Part shown: one piece after another, positions 8,401 to 15,265 of the stretch
How the letters are laid out: each line of letters begins with the position of its first letter
Numbering within the stretch: the first letter of the stretch is position 1
NCBI GenBank assembly: GCA_021730835.1
Contig: JAKFYP010000015.1
Location: 1 to 19,475 of the forward strand
Direction: 5' to 3'
Source of the DNA: Alphaproteobacteria bacterium
Lineage (GTDB): Bacteria; Pseudomonadota; Alphaproteobacteria; Rickettsiales; UBA998
DNA: 19,475 nt
The notes under the pieces: generated by a model
Database searches by the model: none
Seen by the model: only the letters and a program-made list of their open reading frames with translations
What the model was told of the DNA's origin: nothing
Translations under genes and position numbers: made by a program

Positions 8401-8836
8401 CCTCGAAGGGAAACCGCGCCAGCAGCGCATTGCAAAACGCATGGATGGTCTGGATGCGCACCCCCGGCGAATCCTCCAGAAGCAATGCGAAAAGCTGGCG
8501 GGCACGCTCTAGCGCCCGGGCATGCGGCACTTCGCCGGTCAGGTCTTGCAGCGCTTCCACCAACTCTTTCTCGGGCATGGCCACCCATGCGGCAAGGCGC
8601 GCATGCAGGCGGTTTTGCATCTCAGCCGCCGCCGCTTTAGTATAGGTGATGCAAAGAATATGCGAGGGCGGCACGCCTTTGAGCAACAGGCGCAATACGC
8701 GCTCCGTCAGCACCCGGGTTTTGCCGGAACCGGCGCTCGCCGCCACCCAGACCGAATACCCCGGATTGGCCGCCTCGCGCTGCGGCACACCCGAATCGGG
8801 GAAGGCATCGGATATTTTCGTGTTCACCTCAGGCAT
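5450..8836 (-). CDS. addA: AddA: double-strand break repair helicase/nuclease subunit
   Basis: This 1128-residue protein belongs to the UvrD/Rep (SF1A) helicase family with a C-terminal RecB-type nuclease. Motifs in order: Walker A ASAGSGKT (33-40), Ia CITYTKAAAAEM (62-73), IQTIHAFCNALL (128-139), motif II LIDEAQD (407-413), motif III GDEKQSIYRFQG (446-457), then TVHGAKGLEAPVVFLPDT and motif VI YVAMTRAEDEL. The nuclease is intact: an upstream RIDRL aspartate, D1075-F-K1077, and Q1094xxxY1098. With AddB it resects DNA ends for RecA loading. Start: ATG at 8836, whose first eight bases overlap the end of the upstream methyltransferase gene; a frame from 8899 lies wholly inside that gene. addB, usually adjacent in alphaproteobacteria, is absent on both sides, as is the frequently linked trxA. 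Confidence 0.94.
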   Translation of the reverse strand: MPEVNTKISDAFPDSGVPQREAANPGYSVWVAASAGSGKTRVLTERVLRLLLKGVPPSHILCITYTKAAAAEMQNRLHARLAAWVAMPEKELVEALQDLTGEVPHARALERARQLFALLLEDSPGVRIQTIHAFCNALLARFPFEAGVPPHFTLLDEPMASELLRDAAHGLLTDAHGPHLTQALTLLAGELDEQRFGKLLDALIKKRRSLEPVWLTPGGPDAAIRRIYTALGVKPEDSEEALWQAHFTPDERRLRLLRAAKILVGLEKVTDRNLGEAIRESIAVPPEGMQVFDAYCSAYLAGEGHVRKRLFTKDVIAFYPEAAELLQEEANRVMALREQVRAIRTAAISAAMLRLAGALFERYAALRRRKGMLDYDDLILHATRLLHSSVSMDWVLYKLDGGIDHVLIDEAQDNSHEQWELTSALCAEFFAGQGRRESQPSLFAVGDEKQSIYRFQGAAPEAFDRFRRKFAAAAEEAGHPFREIGLDVSFRSTPAVLALVDAVFSGPARDGLGEREGPVRHYPFRANRPGRVELWPLISVEKKEKHETWLLPDMPRRRKSADALLAQTIAATLAKWFAEGRELPARQRPVRPGDVMILVRTRSKLVGHLLRRLREHGVPVAGLDRMKLTEHIAVQDLLALVAFLLLPEDDLSLAALLKSPLYGLDDDDLFVLCNDRGEASLRERLNARASSCPRCAAAAQELKALLGAADYLSPYAIFAELLYRRDGRRRFLARLGEDAAEALALFLDEARRYEESHTPSLQGFLQWFGEGEAMIKRDMEQAGGKVRIMTVHGAKGLEAPVVFLPDTATLPKKGRLDDNILSLDGEGAPAALFSPRKEEMPALLLALLEQEDAARTREYHRQLYVAMTRAEDELYICGYQGEINIPKTCWYRLVEEGMRTLPGCEEVQAEGLTEGVLWRYINPGEGEKEEERQKSDTPLSPLPDYFLHPVAAVAPAPQDEPEIPPLPGDTSRIRQVRRGEMIHRLLQLLPALPAGEREAAAMRYLALHTSRHFSETMRGDMVAEAMKILNHPDFSSLFGPGSRAEVPLAAKSGNSTLLRRIDRLVITDDEVHIIDFKTDSLPPDGEPPAAYVRQMAMYRQLVAGLYPNRRIRASLLYTAGPMLYEMPF

Positions 8837-9620
8837 CCGGTTTTTCCAGCAGCAATGTATAGACTTCAAACGTGGCGTACGCCCCGCTCTCATCCGCACC
8901 GGGATAGGCGGCCATTACGCGGCGCAGGGAAACCGATGGCGCAGCGTTTTTATAACGTGCCCCCAGTCCCCGGATAGTGCGCAGCAGTGACAGCACATCC
9001 GACGCCTCGATGACATGGTGCGTCGCTTCATGCAGCCGTATCCGCAATCCGGCTTGCGCCGCCTGCCCGATATACCTGTGTAGCGGCCTGAAGTCGAGCA
9101 CATGAGGATGCGCCCCCAGCCGCCGGTAAGCTTCGCGCAATTCACCGAGCGTATCCGGCCCGAGCGTCGTCAGCACCGCTTTGCCGCCGGGGCACAGGAT
9201 ACGGTGTATTTCCCCAAGCGCCCGCGCCGTATCGCCCACCCATTGCAGGCACAGCGAAGAAATCACCCCGTCGAACGCGGCAGCGGGAAACGGCAGGGCG
9301 AGCGCATCGGCGCAGAGCGCAGGCGCATCGGCAGAGGCGGCGACCCGTGCCATGCCCTCAGCGCTGTCGAGTTGCACCAGTCGCCAGTCATCCCCGCACG
9401 CGGCATGCAGCCGGGCAAGGTAGCCCGTGCCGCAGCCCAGATCGAGCACCCGCCCGCCTTGCCCGAAATGCGCCCGCGCCAGCGCATGAGCACGGCGCAA
9501 TACCGTGCGCTGCAACGCCGCATGCGTATCGTAAACCGTTGCCGCTTTCGAGAAATCGCGTCGCACGGCGGACGGATCGGGCAGGCCATGATCAACGTTG
9601 CTAAGAGGGATTGCCAACAT
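8829..9620 (-). CDS. bioC: BioC-like malonyl-ACP O-methyltransferase
   Basis: This 263-residue class I SAM methyltransferase has motif I VLDLGCGTG (58-66), an acidic residue after strand 2 (LVQLDSAEG) and LPFPAAAFDGVISSLCLQWV. Features specific to BioC are RRDFSKAATVYDTHAALQ at the N-terminus, SLCLQWVGD, and the TTLGPDTLGELREAYRRLGA / HVLDFRP stretch, together with LLRTIRGLGA. BioC methylates malonyl-ACP (or malonyl-CoA) so the biotin pimelate moiety can be built by fatty acid synthase. No other bio gene is near. The related NDUFAF5-type arginine hydroxylase/methyltransferase family also occurs in alphaproteobacteria and shares this N-terminus, so it is the main alternative. The gene's stop overlaps the start of addA by eight bases, implying coupled translation. 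A large palindrome begins 12 bases before the ATG, and no clear ribosome binding site is present. Confidence 0.72.
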   Translation of the reverse strand: MLAIPLSNVDHGLPDPSAVRRDFSKAATVYDTHAALQRTVLRRAHALARAHFGQGGRVLDLGCGTGYLARLHAACGDDWRLVQLDSAEGMARVAASADAPALCADALALPFPAAAFDGVISSLCLQWVGDTARALGEIHRILCPGGKAVLTTLGPDTLGELREAYRRLGAHPHVLDFRPLHRYIGQAAQAGLRIRLHEATHHVIEASDVLSLLRTIRGLGARYKNAAPSVSLRRVMAAYPGADESGAYATFEVYTLLLEKPDA

Positions 9621-9631
9621 GGCGCGTAGAA

Positions 9632-9736
9632 TATCGTGTTTTCTAATGAGATTGATAGGCGAAACCCGAGCCGACGTGTAGTACGCCTACACGAGGCGAA
9701 GGGTGACAAAGTAGCAATCCATTAGAAAACACTATA
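9632..9736. repeat. 105-bp imperfect palindrome between divergent methyltransferase genes
   Basis: Outer arms GTGTTTTCTAATG (9636-9648) and CATTAGAAAACAC (9720-9732) are perfect 13-bp inverted repeats. They extend outward by TAT/ATA after one mismatch and inward by GATTG/CAATC after a one-base bulge. The centre has CGTGTAG/CTACACG around TACGC (9675-9693), flanked by GCC/GGC. The whole element can fold as one long hairpin on either strand. It fills the gap between bioC and the plus-strand methyltransferase. It has no coding potential and looks like a dispersed palindromic repeat or MITE-like unit. Confidence 0.7.
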
Positions 9737-9740
9737 AGCC

Positions 9741-9768
9741 TTTGCAGCGAACTGGCAAGTGCTATACT
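9741..9768 (+). promoter_or_regulatory. Putative promoter of the plus-strand methyltransferase
   Basis: TTTGCA (9741-9746) and TATACT (9763-9768) are 16 bases apart. The -10 ends only six bases before the ATG at 9775, so transcription would start at or very near the start codon, giving an almost leaderless mRNA. No Shine-Dalgarno sequence is seen before this ATG. Confidence 0.45.
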
Positions 9769-9774
9769 GGCCGG

Positions 9775-10506
9775 ATGTTTACCGTTGATATTGTTTCGCT
9801 GCGCCAGTTTTACGCCACCCCGCTCGGGCGGCAATCCTGGCGCTATATGATGGCCGCCATCCGTCGCCTGTGGCCGGGGCTTGGCAGCGATACCATCGCC
9901 GGGATCGGCTTTACCCTGCCGTTTATCGAGCCGCTGACCGAAAATCCCGCCCAGATATTGCCCCTGATGCCGGGCACGCAGGGCGCGGTTTACTGGCCTG
10001 CCGCCGGGCCTAACCGTACCGTACTCATCAGTGAACTGGCGCTCCCCCTGCCGGATGCCTCCTTCAACCGCGTGCTCATCGCGCATATGCTCGAGCATAC
10101 CCGCCATCCCGGGCAAGCACTGGAGGAAATCCGCCGTATTTTAGTTCCCGGCGGGCGAGCGTTGTTGCTGGTTCCCAACCGGCGCGGCGTCTGGGCGCAG
10201 ACCGCCAGCACGCCATTCGGCTGCGGCCAGCCCTACAGCATCGCCCAACTGGCGGCGCGGGTGCGCGAAAAGGGATTTACCATCACCGGCCATACCACGG
10301 CGGTATTCCTCGCCCCCCTGCCCTGGCGCTGGGTGCTGAAAATATCGCGCATCACGGATTTTATCGGGCGGCTGCTCCTGCCCGCCGCCGGGGGGGTGAT
10401 TCTCATGGAAATCGAAAAGCAGGTTTACGCGGAGATTCCCGAGCCGGTCGCCAAACCGGCGATGGGCCGCCTGTCCCCCGCCGGAGCCGCCATGCCGAGG
10501 GTGTAG
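9775..10506 (+). CDS. Class I SAM-dependent methyltransferase (type 11), degenerate motif I
   Basis: This 243-residue protein has a methyltransferase_11-like core. The post-I region is ISELALPLPDASFNRVLIAHMLEH (about 85-108), followed by EEIRRILVPGGRALLLVPNRRGVWA (118-141), typical of motifs II and III. The usual glycine-rich SAM loop is altered to SDTIAGIGFTLPF (38-50), as in a subgroup found in alphaproteobacteria. The C-terminal part contains APLPWRWVLKISRITDFIGRLLLPAAGGVILMEIEKQVYA, a conserved hydrophobic segment of that subgroup. Substrate unknown. Start: the ATG at 9775 is preferred over a TTG at 9742, because a promoter-like pair lies between them. It is divergent from the bioC-like gene, with a long palindrome between. 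The last 25 residues are Pro/Ala-rich and probably disordered. Confidence 0.8.
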   Translation: MFTVDIVSLRQFYATPLGRQSWRYMMAAIRRLWPGLGSDTIAGIGFTLPFIEPLTENPAQILPLMPGTQGAVYWPAAGPNRTVLISELALPLPDASFNRVLIAHMLEHTRHPGQALEEIRRILVPGGRALLLVPNRRGVWAQTASTPFGCGQPYSIAQLAARVREKGFTITGHTTAVFLAPLPWRWVLKISRITDFIGRLLLPAAGGVILMEIEKQVYAEIPEPVAKPAMGRLSPAGAAMPRV

Positions 10507-10803
10507 GGGTTTAGATTGTCAAAGCAATACCTGATTACTCACGAACTCCGCTTGCCTTTTATCTGTGCATATGTCAGTAAAAGCAGTGCGTTACAACTCT
10601 CCCCACATACCGGCCACGTGCACAACCGTGAGATGATAAACACACAGTCGGTACAATTTTGACCGATTATACGCATTTTTTCTGCATATAACCTTTTTTT
10701 TACCTGACTGGCTCAAGCTGAAGCGATTGCTTGCGAAACTTGATATTCGTCAAGCAATTCGAGAGCGATTACCAATAGGCAGAACTCAAAGGGAGATAAA
10801 GGC
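10507..10803. other. 297-base intergenic region upstream of the OmpW-like gene
   Basis: No credible gene is present. The segment from about 10640 to 10715 is AT-rich, with T runs at 10676-10681 and 10693-10701. Near the gene end it holds an FNR/FixK-like palindrome (10740-10753) and a good ribosome binding site (AAGGGAG, about 10789-10795). No clear terminator for the preceding methyltransferase gene is visible. Confidence 0.5.
10740..10753 (+). promoter_or_regulatory. FNR/FixK-type binding site upstream of ompW
   Basis: TTGATATTCGTCAA fits the Crp/Fnr-family consensus TTGAT-N4-ATCAA at nine of ten fixed positions, and fits TTGA-N6-TCAA fully. Its centre is about 57 bases before the ompW ATG, so it would sit near -40 of a start site around 10787, as in a class II activated promoter. 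E. coli ompW is a known FNR-controlled gene, which supports the reading. The regulator itself is not in the window. Confidence 0.55.
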
Positions 10804-11427
10804 ATGCACAAAACTTTTGCAGCAACGCTGGCTATGCTGGCGATTTCAGCTCCAGCATGGGCAACTGAGGGTGACAATGCGGGTTCATGGATGGTACGGG
10901 CACGCGCCATCGCCATCGTACCCGATGAGGACAGCACGATCTCAGCCATTGGCGGCGAGGCCGATTTTACCGATGAGGTCGTGCCGGAGTTGGACTTCAC
11001 CTATTTCTTTACCGATAATATTGCAGCGGAACTGATCCTTGCCACATCAAAGCACGATGCCAAAGCGCGTAATACCGCCGTTGGGACGGTTGATGTCGGC
11101 TCGGCGTGGGTATTGCCGCCTACGCTGACCCTGCAATACCATTTTACGCAATTTGATACATTCAAACCCTATCTGGGTGCGGGGATCAATTACACGATCT
11201 ATTACAACGAAGACCCGGGTTCCCAGCAATCTCTCAAGCTGGACAATGATTTCGGCTACGCTCTTCAGGCCGGGGTGGATGTTCCGCTTCAGGGGAGATG
11301 GGGCTGGAACATTGACGTAAAAAAGCTTTTTCTTGACGCCGACGGCGACTGGAACGACGGCGCTATTCATGGCGATATTGAACTGGATCCGTGGATTTTC
11401 GGGACCGGGATCAGCTATCGCTTCTAG
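10804..11427 (+). CDS. ompW: OmpW-family outer membrane beta-barrel protein
   Basis: This 207-residue protein has a clear Sec signal peptide (MHKTFAATLAMLAISAPAWA, cleavage after about residue 20). The mature part starts GSWMVRARAIAIVPDEDST, the first barrel strand of OmpW. Further OmpW features are VVPELDFTYFFTDNIAAELI, PPTLTLQYHF, FKPYLGAGINYTIYY and the terminal SYRF, with the C-terminal aromatic residue needed for BAM-mediated insertion. OmpW forms a small eight-stranded barrel with a hydrophobic channel, implicated in uptake of small hydrophobic molecules and in stress adaptation. A strong ribosome binding site (AAGGGAG) precedes the ATG. The FNR-like box upstream suggests control by oxygen. 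Transcription ends at a long hairpin just after the stop. Length is close to the family norm (about 210). Confidence 0.9.
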   Translation: MHKTFAATLAMLAISAPAWATEGDNAGSWMVRARAIAIVPDEDSTISAIGGEADFTDEVVPELDFTYFFTDNIAAELILATSKHDAKARNTAVGTVDVGSAWVLPPTLTLQYHFTQFDTFKPYLGAGINYTIYYNEDPGSQQSLKLDNDFGYALQAGVDVPLQGRWGWNIDVKKLFLDADGDWNDGAIHGDIELDPWIFGTGISYRF

Positions 11428-11434
11428 AGCATCT

Positions 11435-11501
11435 CTAAAAACTCGTCATTGCGACCCTTCCCCTTCGCTACGCTCAGGGTCGCAATTGACGAGTTTTATA
11501 G
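11435..11501. terminator. Long palindrome, likely bidirectional terminator
   Basis: CTAAAAACTCGTCATTGCGA/CCCT (11435-11458) pairs with AGGGTCGCAATTGACGAG/TTTTATAG (11476-11501), giving about 22 base pairs with a one-base bulge and a 17-base loop. T runs follow the stem on both strands (GAGTTTTATAG on plus, GAGTTTTTAG on minus). It lies between convergent genes, seven bases past the ompW stop and 17 before the end of the lipoprotein gene. The CGTCATTGCGA arm and CTTCGCTACGCTC loop resemble dispersed palindromic repeats found in many bacterial genomes, so it may be a repeat that serves as terminator. Confidence 0.7.
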
Positions 11502-11518
11502 TATTTCCAAAATGTCTG

Positions 11519-12085
11519 TCAGCGGTAATTGCCCTGCGGTGCGGGGGTGATAACGATATTTTCCGTCACGCGCCGAGTTTTGTGATATCCGGTCAGCCAT
11601 AATTCTCTGGCCTTGTCGCCACAACCATAAAACTGATTGGCGCTCATATCCTGCAAGGCATACATCTGAATTTTCTGGGAATATTGATTCGCCTGCTCAC
11701 GGGATATCTGAAATTCCGCCTGAAACAACGTGTCCATCAGGAAGGTGAAATCAGCTAAACGATGCTCGAAATCCCTATACAACTCGGGTTCGGTAAACTT
11801 GCATTGCCGCGTGATCCACCATGCCTTTGCCGCATCGCTGTAATTCACTACCCCGTTTTGCAGGCGAATATCCTCAATGGGCGGCAAGGCACGCAGCGCC
11901 AGTTGTTCGGCAGGCCCGACCGGTTGCGGTGCTTCCTGAGGTTGCGGTGACGCGGGCGGAGCGGTGTTCGCGGTGGCAACGGGCACGGCGGCAGACTCAG
12001 CGGGTTTTTTATCACAACCCGTTGTCACAACGGCCAAACAAATTCCTGCAATCAGGCAAGCGACTCGTGGGGTACGCAGCGCCAT
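11519..12085 (-). CDS. Putative lipoprotein of unknown function
   Basis: This 188-residue protein starts with a basic n-region and hydrophobic segment (MALRTPRVACLIAGICLAVV) ending TTGC, so C24 is the probable lipidated residue. The lipobox is imperfect, with Thr rather than Leu at -3. An Ala/Pro-rich linker (about 27-58) follows, then a helical domain with LPPIEDIRLQNGVVNYSDAAKAWW, CKFTEPELYRDFEHRLADFTFLM and NQYSQKIQMYALQDMSANQFYGCG. I do not recognise the domain. Two further cysteines (ITRQCKF and YGCGD) could form a disulfide in the periplasm. The ATG at 12085 is preferred over a GTG at 12094 that overlaps the upstream gene; it follows that gene by five bases, so the two are co-transcribed. 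Confidence 0.65.
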   Translation of the reverse strand: MALRTPRVACLIAGICLAVVTTGCDKKPAESAAVPVATANTAPPASPQPQEAPQPVGPAEQLALRALPPIEDIRLQNGVVNYSDAAKAWWITRQCKFTEPELYRDFEHRLADFTFLMDTLFQAEFQISREQANQYSQKIQMYALQDMSANQFYGCGDKARELWLTGYHKTRRVTENIVITPAPQGNYR

Positions 12086-12090
12086 AACGA

Positions 12091-12450
12091 TCACTCCGCC
12101 TCGTCGCGGCGCTTGAGTTCGGCGATTTTCTCGGCGATGGCTTGTTTAGGATCAACCGGCTGAAAGAATTTGGCCGGGTCGGTGTTATACATTTCCGCAA
12201 CCTTGACGGTGACTTCATCCGGTGGGGTTTCACCCTCGGCGGAGACGATAATCTCCCCGTACTCGTCGAAATTATAGAGATCGAGCGTGCCTTTGGCTTC
12301 GGCGTCCTTGAAGCGGTCGTACATGCTCGGCTTGACCGCGACGTAGCACCAAAACGGCCCGCCATGCTCCATCGTGCCGTATACCAGCATGATGATGCGG
12401 GAGATACTGTCGGGATCGTATTTATCTTCGTTATGTTCGATATCAACCAT
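12091..12450 (-). CDS. Conserved hypothetical protein
   Basis: This is a 119-residue acidic soluble protein with no signal peptide or membrane segment. It contains SISRIIMLVYGTMEHGGPFWCYVAVKPSMYDRF near the N-terminus and a Lys/Glu-rich helical C-terminus (PKQAIAEKIAELKRRDEAE). The LVYGTMEHGGPFW segment looks like a conserved core, and I believe similar small proteins occur in alphaproteobacteria, but I cannot assign a function. Start: ATG at 12450 with a good ribosome binding site (AGGAAAG, spacing about three). A frame opening at 12477 lacks one. It lies 103 bases after acnA on the same strand and five bases before the putative lipoprotein gene. The acnA-proximal gap holds only a short weak hairpin (TCCC/GGGA), so read-through from acnA is possible. 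Confidence 0.7.
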   Translation of the reverse strand: MVDIEHNEDKYDPDSISRIIMLVYGTMEHGGPFWCYVAVKPSMYDRFKDAEAKGTLDLYNFDEYGEIIVSAEGETPPDEVTVKVAEMYNTDPAKFFQPVDPKQAIAEKIAELKRRDEAE

Positions 12451-12552
12451 AATCTTTCCTGTATGCAGCAACGTCACGGCCTCCCTCAGGGGACGGCTAT
12501 GACAGAGCTATGTCCTACCTCATTCCCATTCATTTGGCTACAGGGTATTGAC

Positions 12553-15240
12553 CTAAGCCGCTTTTGTCAAATTACCCATGACATATTGCAGGATTCCACC
12601 ATCGGTATAGTAATGCAACTCGTCAATCGTATCAATCCGGCAAAGCAGCGTTGTTTTTTCCTGTGAGCCGTCCATGCGGGTAATGACGCATTCGACATCC
12701 ATGCCGGGGCGGATACCCCCCGCCAGACCGCGCAAGGCAATGGTTTCCTCGCCGGTCAGCTTCAGGCTCCGGCGCGTCGCCCCATCCTTGAACTGGAGCG
12801 GTAGCATGCCCATCCCCACCAGATTGGAGCGGTGAATACGCTCGAAGCTCTCGGCGATCACCGCCTTGACGCCGAGCAGGCGCGTGCCCTTGGCCGCCCA
12901 GTCGCGTGAGGAGCCGGTTCCGTATTCCTTGCCCGCGAAGATTACCAGCGGCGTCCCCTCGGCCTGATAGCGCATTGCCGCGTCGTAAATCGGCATCTGC
13001 TCGCCTGAAGGAACATATCGGGTGACTCCGCCTTCGGTTCCCGGCAACATTTCGTTTTTGATACGGATATTGGCGAATGTGCCACGCATCATCACCTCAT
13101 GGTTGCCCCGGCGCGAGCCGTAGGAGTTGAAGTCTTTTTTATCAACGCCATGCCCTTCCAGATATTTCGCCGCCGGGCTGGCTGCCGCGATACTGCCCGC
13201 CGGAGAGATATGGTCGGTCGTGATCGAATCCCCGAGCACCGCCAGAACCCGCGCCCCCTCAATATTGGCCGCCTTGCCCACAACGGCATCGGCGAAGAAC
13301 GGCGGATGCTGCACATAGGTGCTGGTATTATCCCAGCTATAGGTTTTGCCGCTGGCGGTTTTAATCGCCTTCCACATATCATCACCGCTGAACACATCGG
13401 CGTATTTAGACCTGAACATCTCACGGGTAACGCAGGATTCCAGCGTTTTACTCACTTCCTTGTTTGATGGCCATATATCCTTCAGATACACCGGCTTGCC
13501 GGATTCATCATGGCCAAGCGGCTCTTTGGTAATATCCACGTTGAGCGAACCGGCCAGCGCATAGGCGACGACCAGCGGCGGCGAAGCGAGGTAATTCGCC
13601 TTGACCTGCTGATGGACGCGCCCCTCGAAATTACGGTTGCCGGAGAGCACCGAGCAGACGACCAGCTTGTTGTCCTTGATGCTTTGCTCAATCGGATCCA
13701 GCAAAGGCCCGGAATTACCGATACAAGTGGTGCAACCATAACCCACAAGATTAAAGCCCATCGCGTCAAGATCGTTTTGCAGCCCCGATTTCTCCAGATA
13801 TTCGGTGACGACCTTGGAGCCGGGAGCCAGCGAGGTTTTTACCCACGGCTTGACTTTCAGCCCCTTCTCGCGGGCCTTGCGGGCCACCAGACCGGCGGCG
13901 ATCAGCACGCTCGGGTTGGAGGTATTGGTGCAACTCGTAATCGCCGCGATCACCACGTCGCCATGCCCGAGATCGTAGGATTTCCCGGCAACCGGCACAC
14001 GCTTATCGGCGGGCGTATTCCCGGCGTTGAGCGAATCAAAGGAATCGCTGAAGGAGGTAGCCGCTTTAGAGAGATAAATCTGATCCTGCGGACGCTTCGG
14101 CCCGGCAAGGCTCGGCTCGACGCTCGACATATCCAATTCCATCGTGTCGGAATAGATCACCTGCGAGCCGTCGCCGTCACGCCACATACCCTGTGCCTTG
14201 GCGTATTCCTCCACCAGCGCGATGCGGTCTTCATCCCGCGCCGTCAGATGCAGGTAGCGCACCGTTTCGCCGTCAACCGGGAAAATCCCGCATGTAGCGC
14301 CGTATTCAGGCGCCATATTGGCGATCGTCGCCCGGTCGGCCAGCGACATTTCACCCAGTCCCGCGCCGTAAAATTCCACGAATTTGCCGACCACGCCGCG
14401 CTTGCGCAACATATGGGTGACGGTCAGCACCAGATCGGTCGCCGTGATGCCCTCCTTCAGCTTGCCGGTCAGTTTAAAGCCAACCACATCCGGGATCAGC
14501 ATGGAAACCGGCTGGCCCAGCATGGCCGCCTCAGCCTCAATCCCGCCGACGCCCCAGCCCAGCACGCCAAGGCCGTTAATCATCGTGGTGTGGCTGTCCG
14601 TGCCGACCAGCGTATCGGGATAGGCCACCGTTTCGCCCCCCTCCTCCTTCGTCCAGACGACCTGCGCCAGCGCTTCGAGATTCACCTGATGGCAAATGCC
14701 GGTTCCCGGCGGCACGACGCGGAAATTATTGAACGCCTGCTGGCCCCAGCGCAAAAACGCATAGCGCTCCAGATTGCGCTGCATCTCCAGTTCCACATTC
14801 TTCGCAAAGGATTCAGGCGTGGCGTATGAGTCCACCTGCACCGAGTGGTCAATCACCAGATCAACCGGGCATAGCGGGTTGATGACCTCGGGTCGGCCGG
14901 ACTTGCGGGCGGCGGCGTCGCGCATCGCGGCCAGATCAACTACGGCGGGCACGCCGGTGAAATCCTGCATCAGTACGCGGGCCGGGCGATAGGCAATCTC
15001 ACGCGGGTTGGAGCCTTTGGCCAGCCAGTCGCGGAACGCTTCGATATCTTCTCTCTTTACCGATTGCCCGTCCTCAAACCGCAGCAGGTTCTCAAAGAGA
15101 ATTTTTAGCGAAAACGGCAGCTTCTCCAGCGCGATACCGAGTGCTTTCGCGGCTTTCGGCAAGGAATAATAGGTATAGGTCTTACCCTTGGCGGTAAGCG
15201 TGGATTTGCAGTTGAAACTGTCGAGACTGCTGGCGGTCAT
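12553..15240 (-). CDS. acnA: Aconitate hydratase A (AcnA)
   Basis: This 895-residue enzyme interconverts citrate and isocitrate through cis-aconitate in the TCA cycle. All key features are intact: DSHTTMINGLGVLGWGVGG (215-233), the [4Fe-4S] ligands C437 (ITSCTNTSNPSV), C503 and C506 (GYGCTTCIGNSGP), and the swivel domain with GSSRDWAAKGTRLLGVKAV and ESFERIHRSNLVGMGMLPL. Length is that of AcnA/IRP1-type aconitases. The ATG at 15240 has a GGGGGA ribosome binding site six bases upstream. The gene is divergent from the ccmA-like gene, an arrangement common in alphaproteobacteria. Its upstream region starts with a palindromic repeat 26 bases before the ATG, so the promoter must lie in or beyond repeat DNA. 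AcnA of this type can also act as an RNA-binding protein when the cluster is lost, but nothing here shows that. Confidence 0.97.
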   Translation of the reverse strand: MTASSLDSFNCKSTLTAKGKTYTYYSLPKAAKALGIALEKLPFSLKILFENLLRFEDGQSVKREDIEAFRDWLAKGSNPREIAYRPARVLMQDFTGVPAVVDLAAMRDAAARKSGRPEVINPLCPVDLVIDHSVQVDSYATPESFAKNVELEMQRNLERYAFLRWGQQAFNNFRVVPPGTGICHQVNLEALAQVVWTKEEGGETVAYPDTLVGTDSHTTMINGLGVLGWGVGGIEAEAAMLGQPVSMLIPDVVGFKLTGKLKEGITATDLVLTVTHMLRKRGVVGKFVEFYGAGLGEMSLADRATIANMAPEYGATCGIFPVDGETVRYLHLTARDEDRIALVEEYAKAQGMWRDGDGSQVIYSDTMELDMSSVEPSLAGPKRPQDQIYLSKAATSFSDSFDSLNAGNTPADKRVPVAGKSYDLGHGDVVIAAITSCTNTSNPSVLIAAGLVARKAREKGLKVKPWVKTSLAPGSKVVTEYLEKSGLQNDLDAMGFNLVGYGCTTCIGNSGPLLDPIEQSIKDNKLVVCSVLSGNRNFEGRVHQQVKANYLASPPLVVAYALAGSLNVDITKEPLGHDESGKPVYLKDIWPSNKEVSKTLESCVTREMFRSKYADVFSGDDMWKAIKTASGKTYSWDNTSTYVQHPPFFADAVVGKAANIEGARVLAVLGDSITTDHISPAGSIAAASPAAKYLEGHGVDKKDFNSYGSRRGNHEVMMRGTFANIRIKNEMLPGTEGGVTRYVPSGEQMPIYDAAMRYQAEGTPLVIFAGKEYGTGSSRDWAAKGTRLLGVKAVIAESFERIHRSNLVGMGMLPLQFKDGATRRSLKLTGEETIALRGLAGGIRPGMDVECVITRMDGSQEKTTLLCRIDTIDELHYYTDGGILQYVMGNLTKAA

Positions 15241-15265
15241 GGGATTCCCCCGGTTAAAATGAACA

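Noticed and set aside
6178..8645. Several plus-strand open frames of 100-180 residues inside addA
   Set aside because: All are antisense to addA, rich in Arg and Pro, and lack starts with ribosome binding sites; they are a product of high GC.
13510..14829. 439-residue plus-strand open frame
   Set aside because: It lies entirely antisense to acnA, whose motifs are intact, and its protein is His/Arg-rich without recognisable domains.
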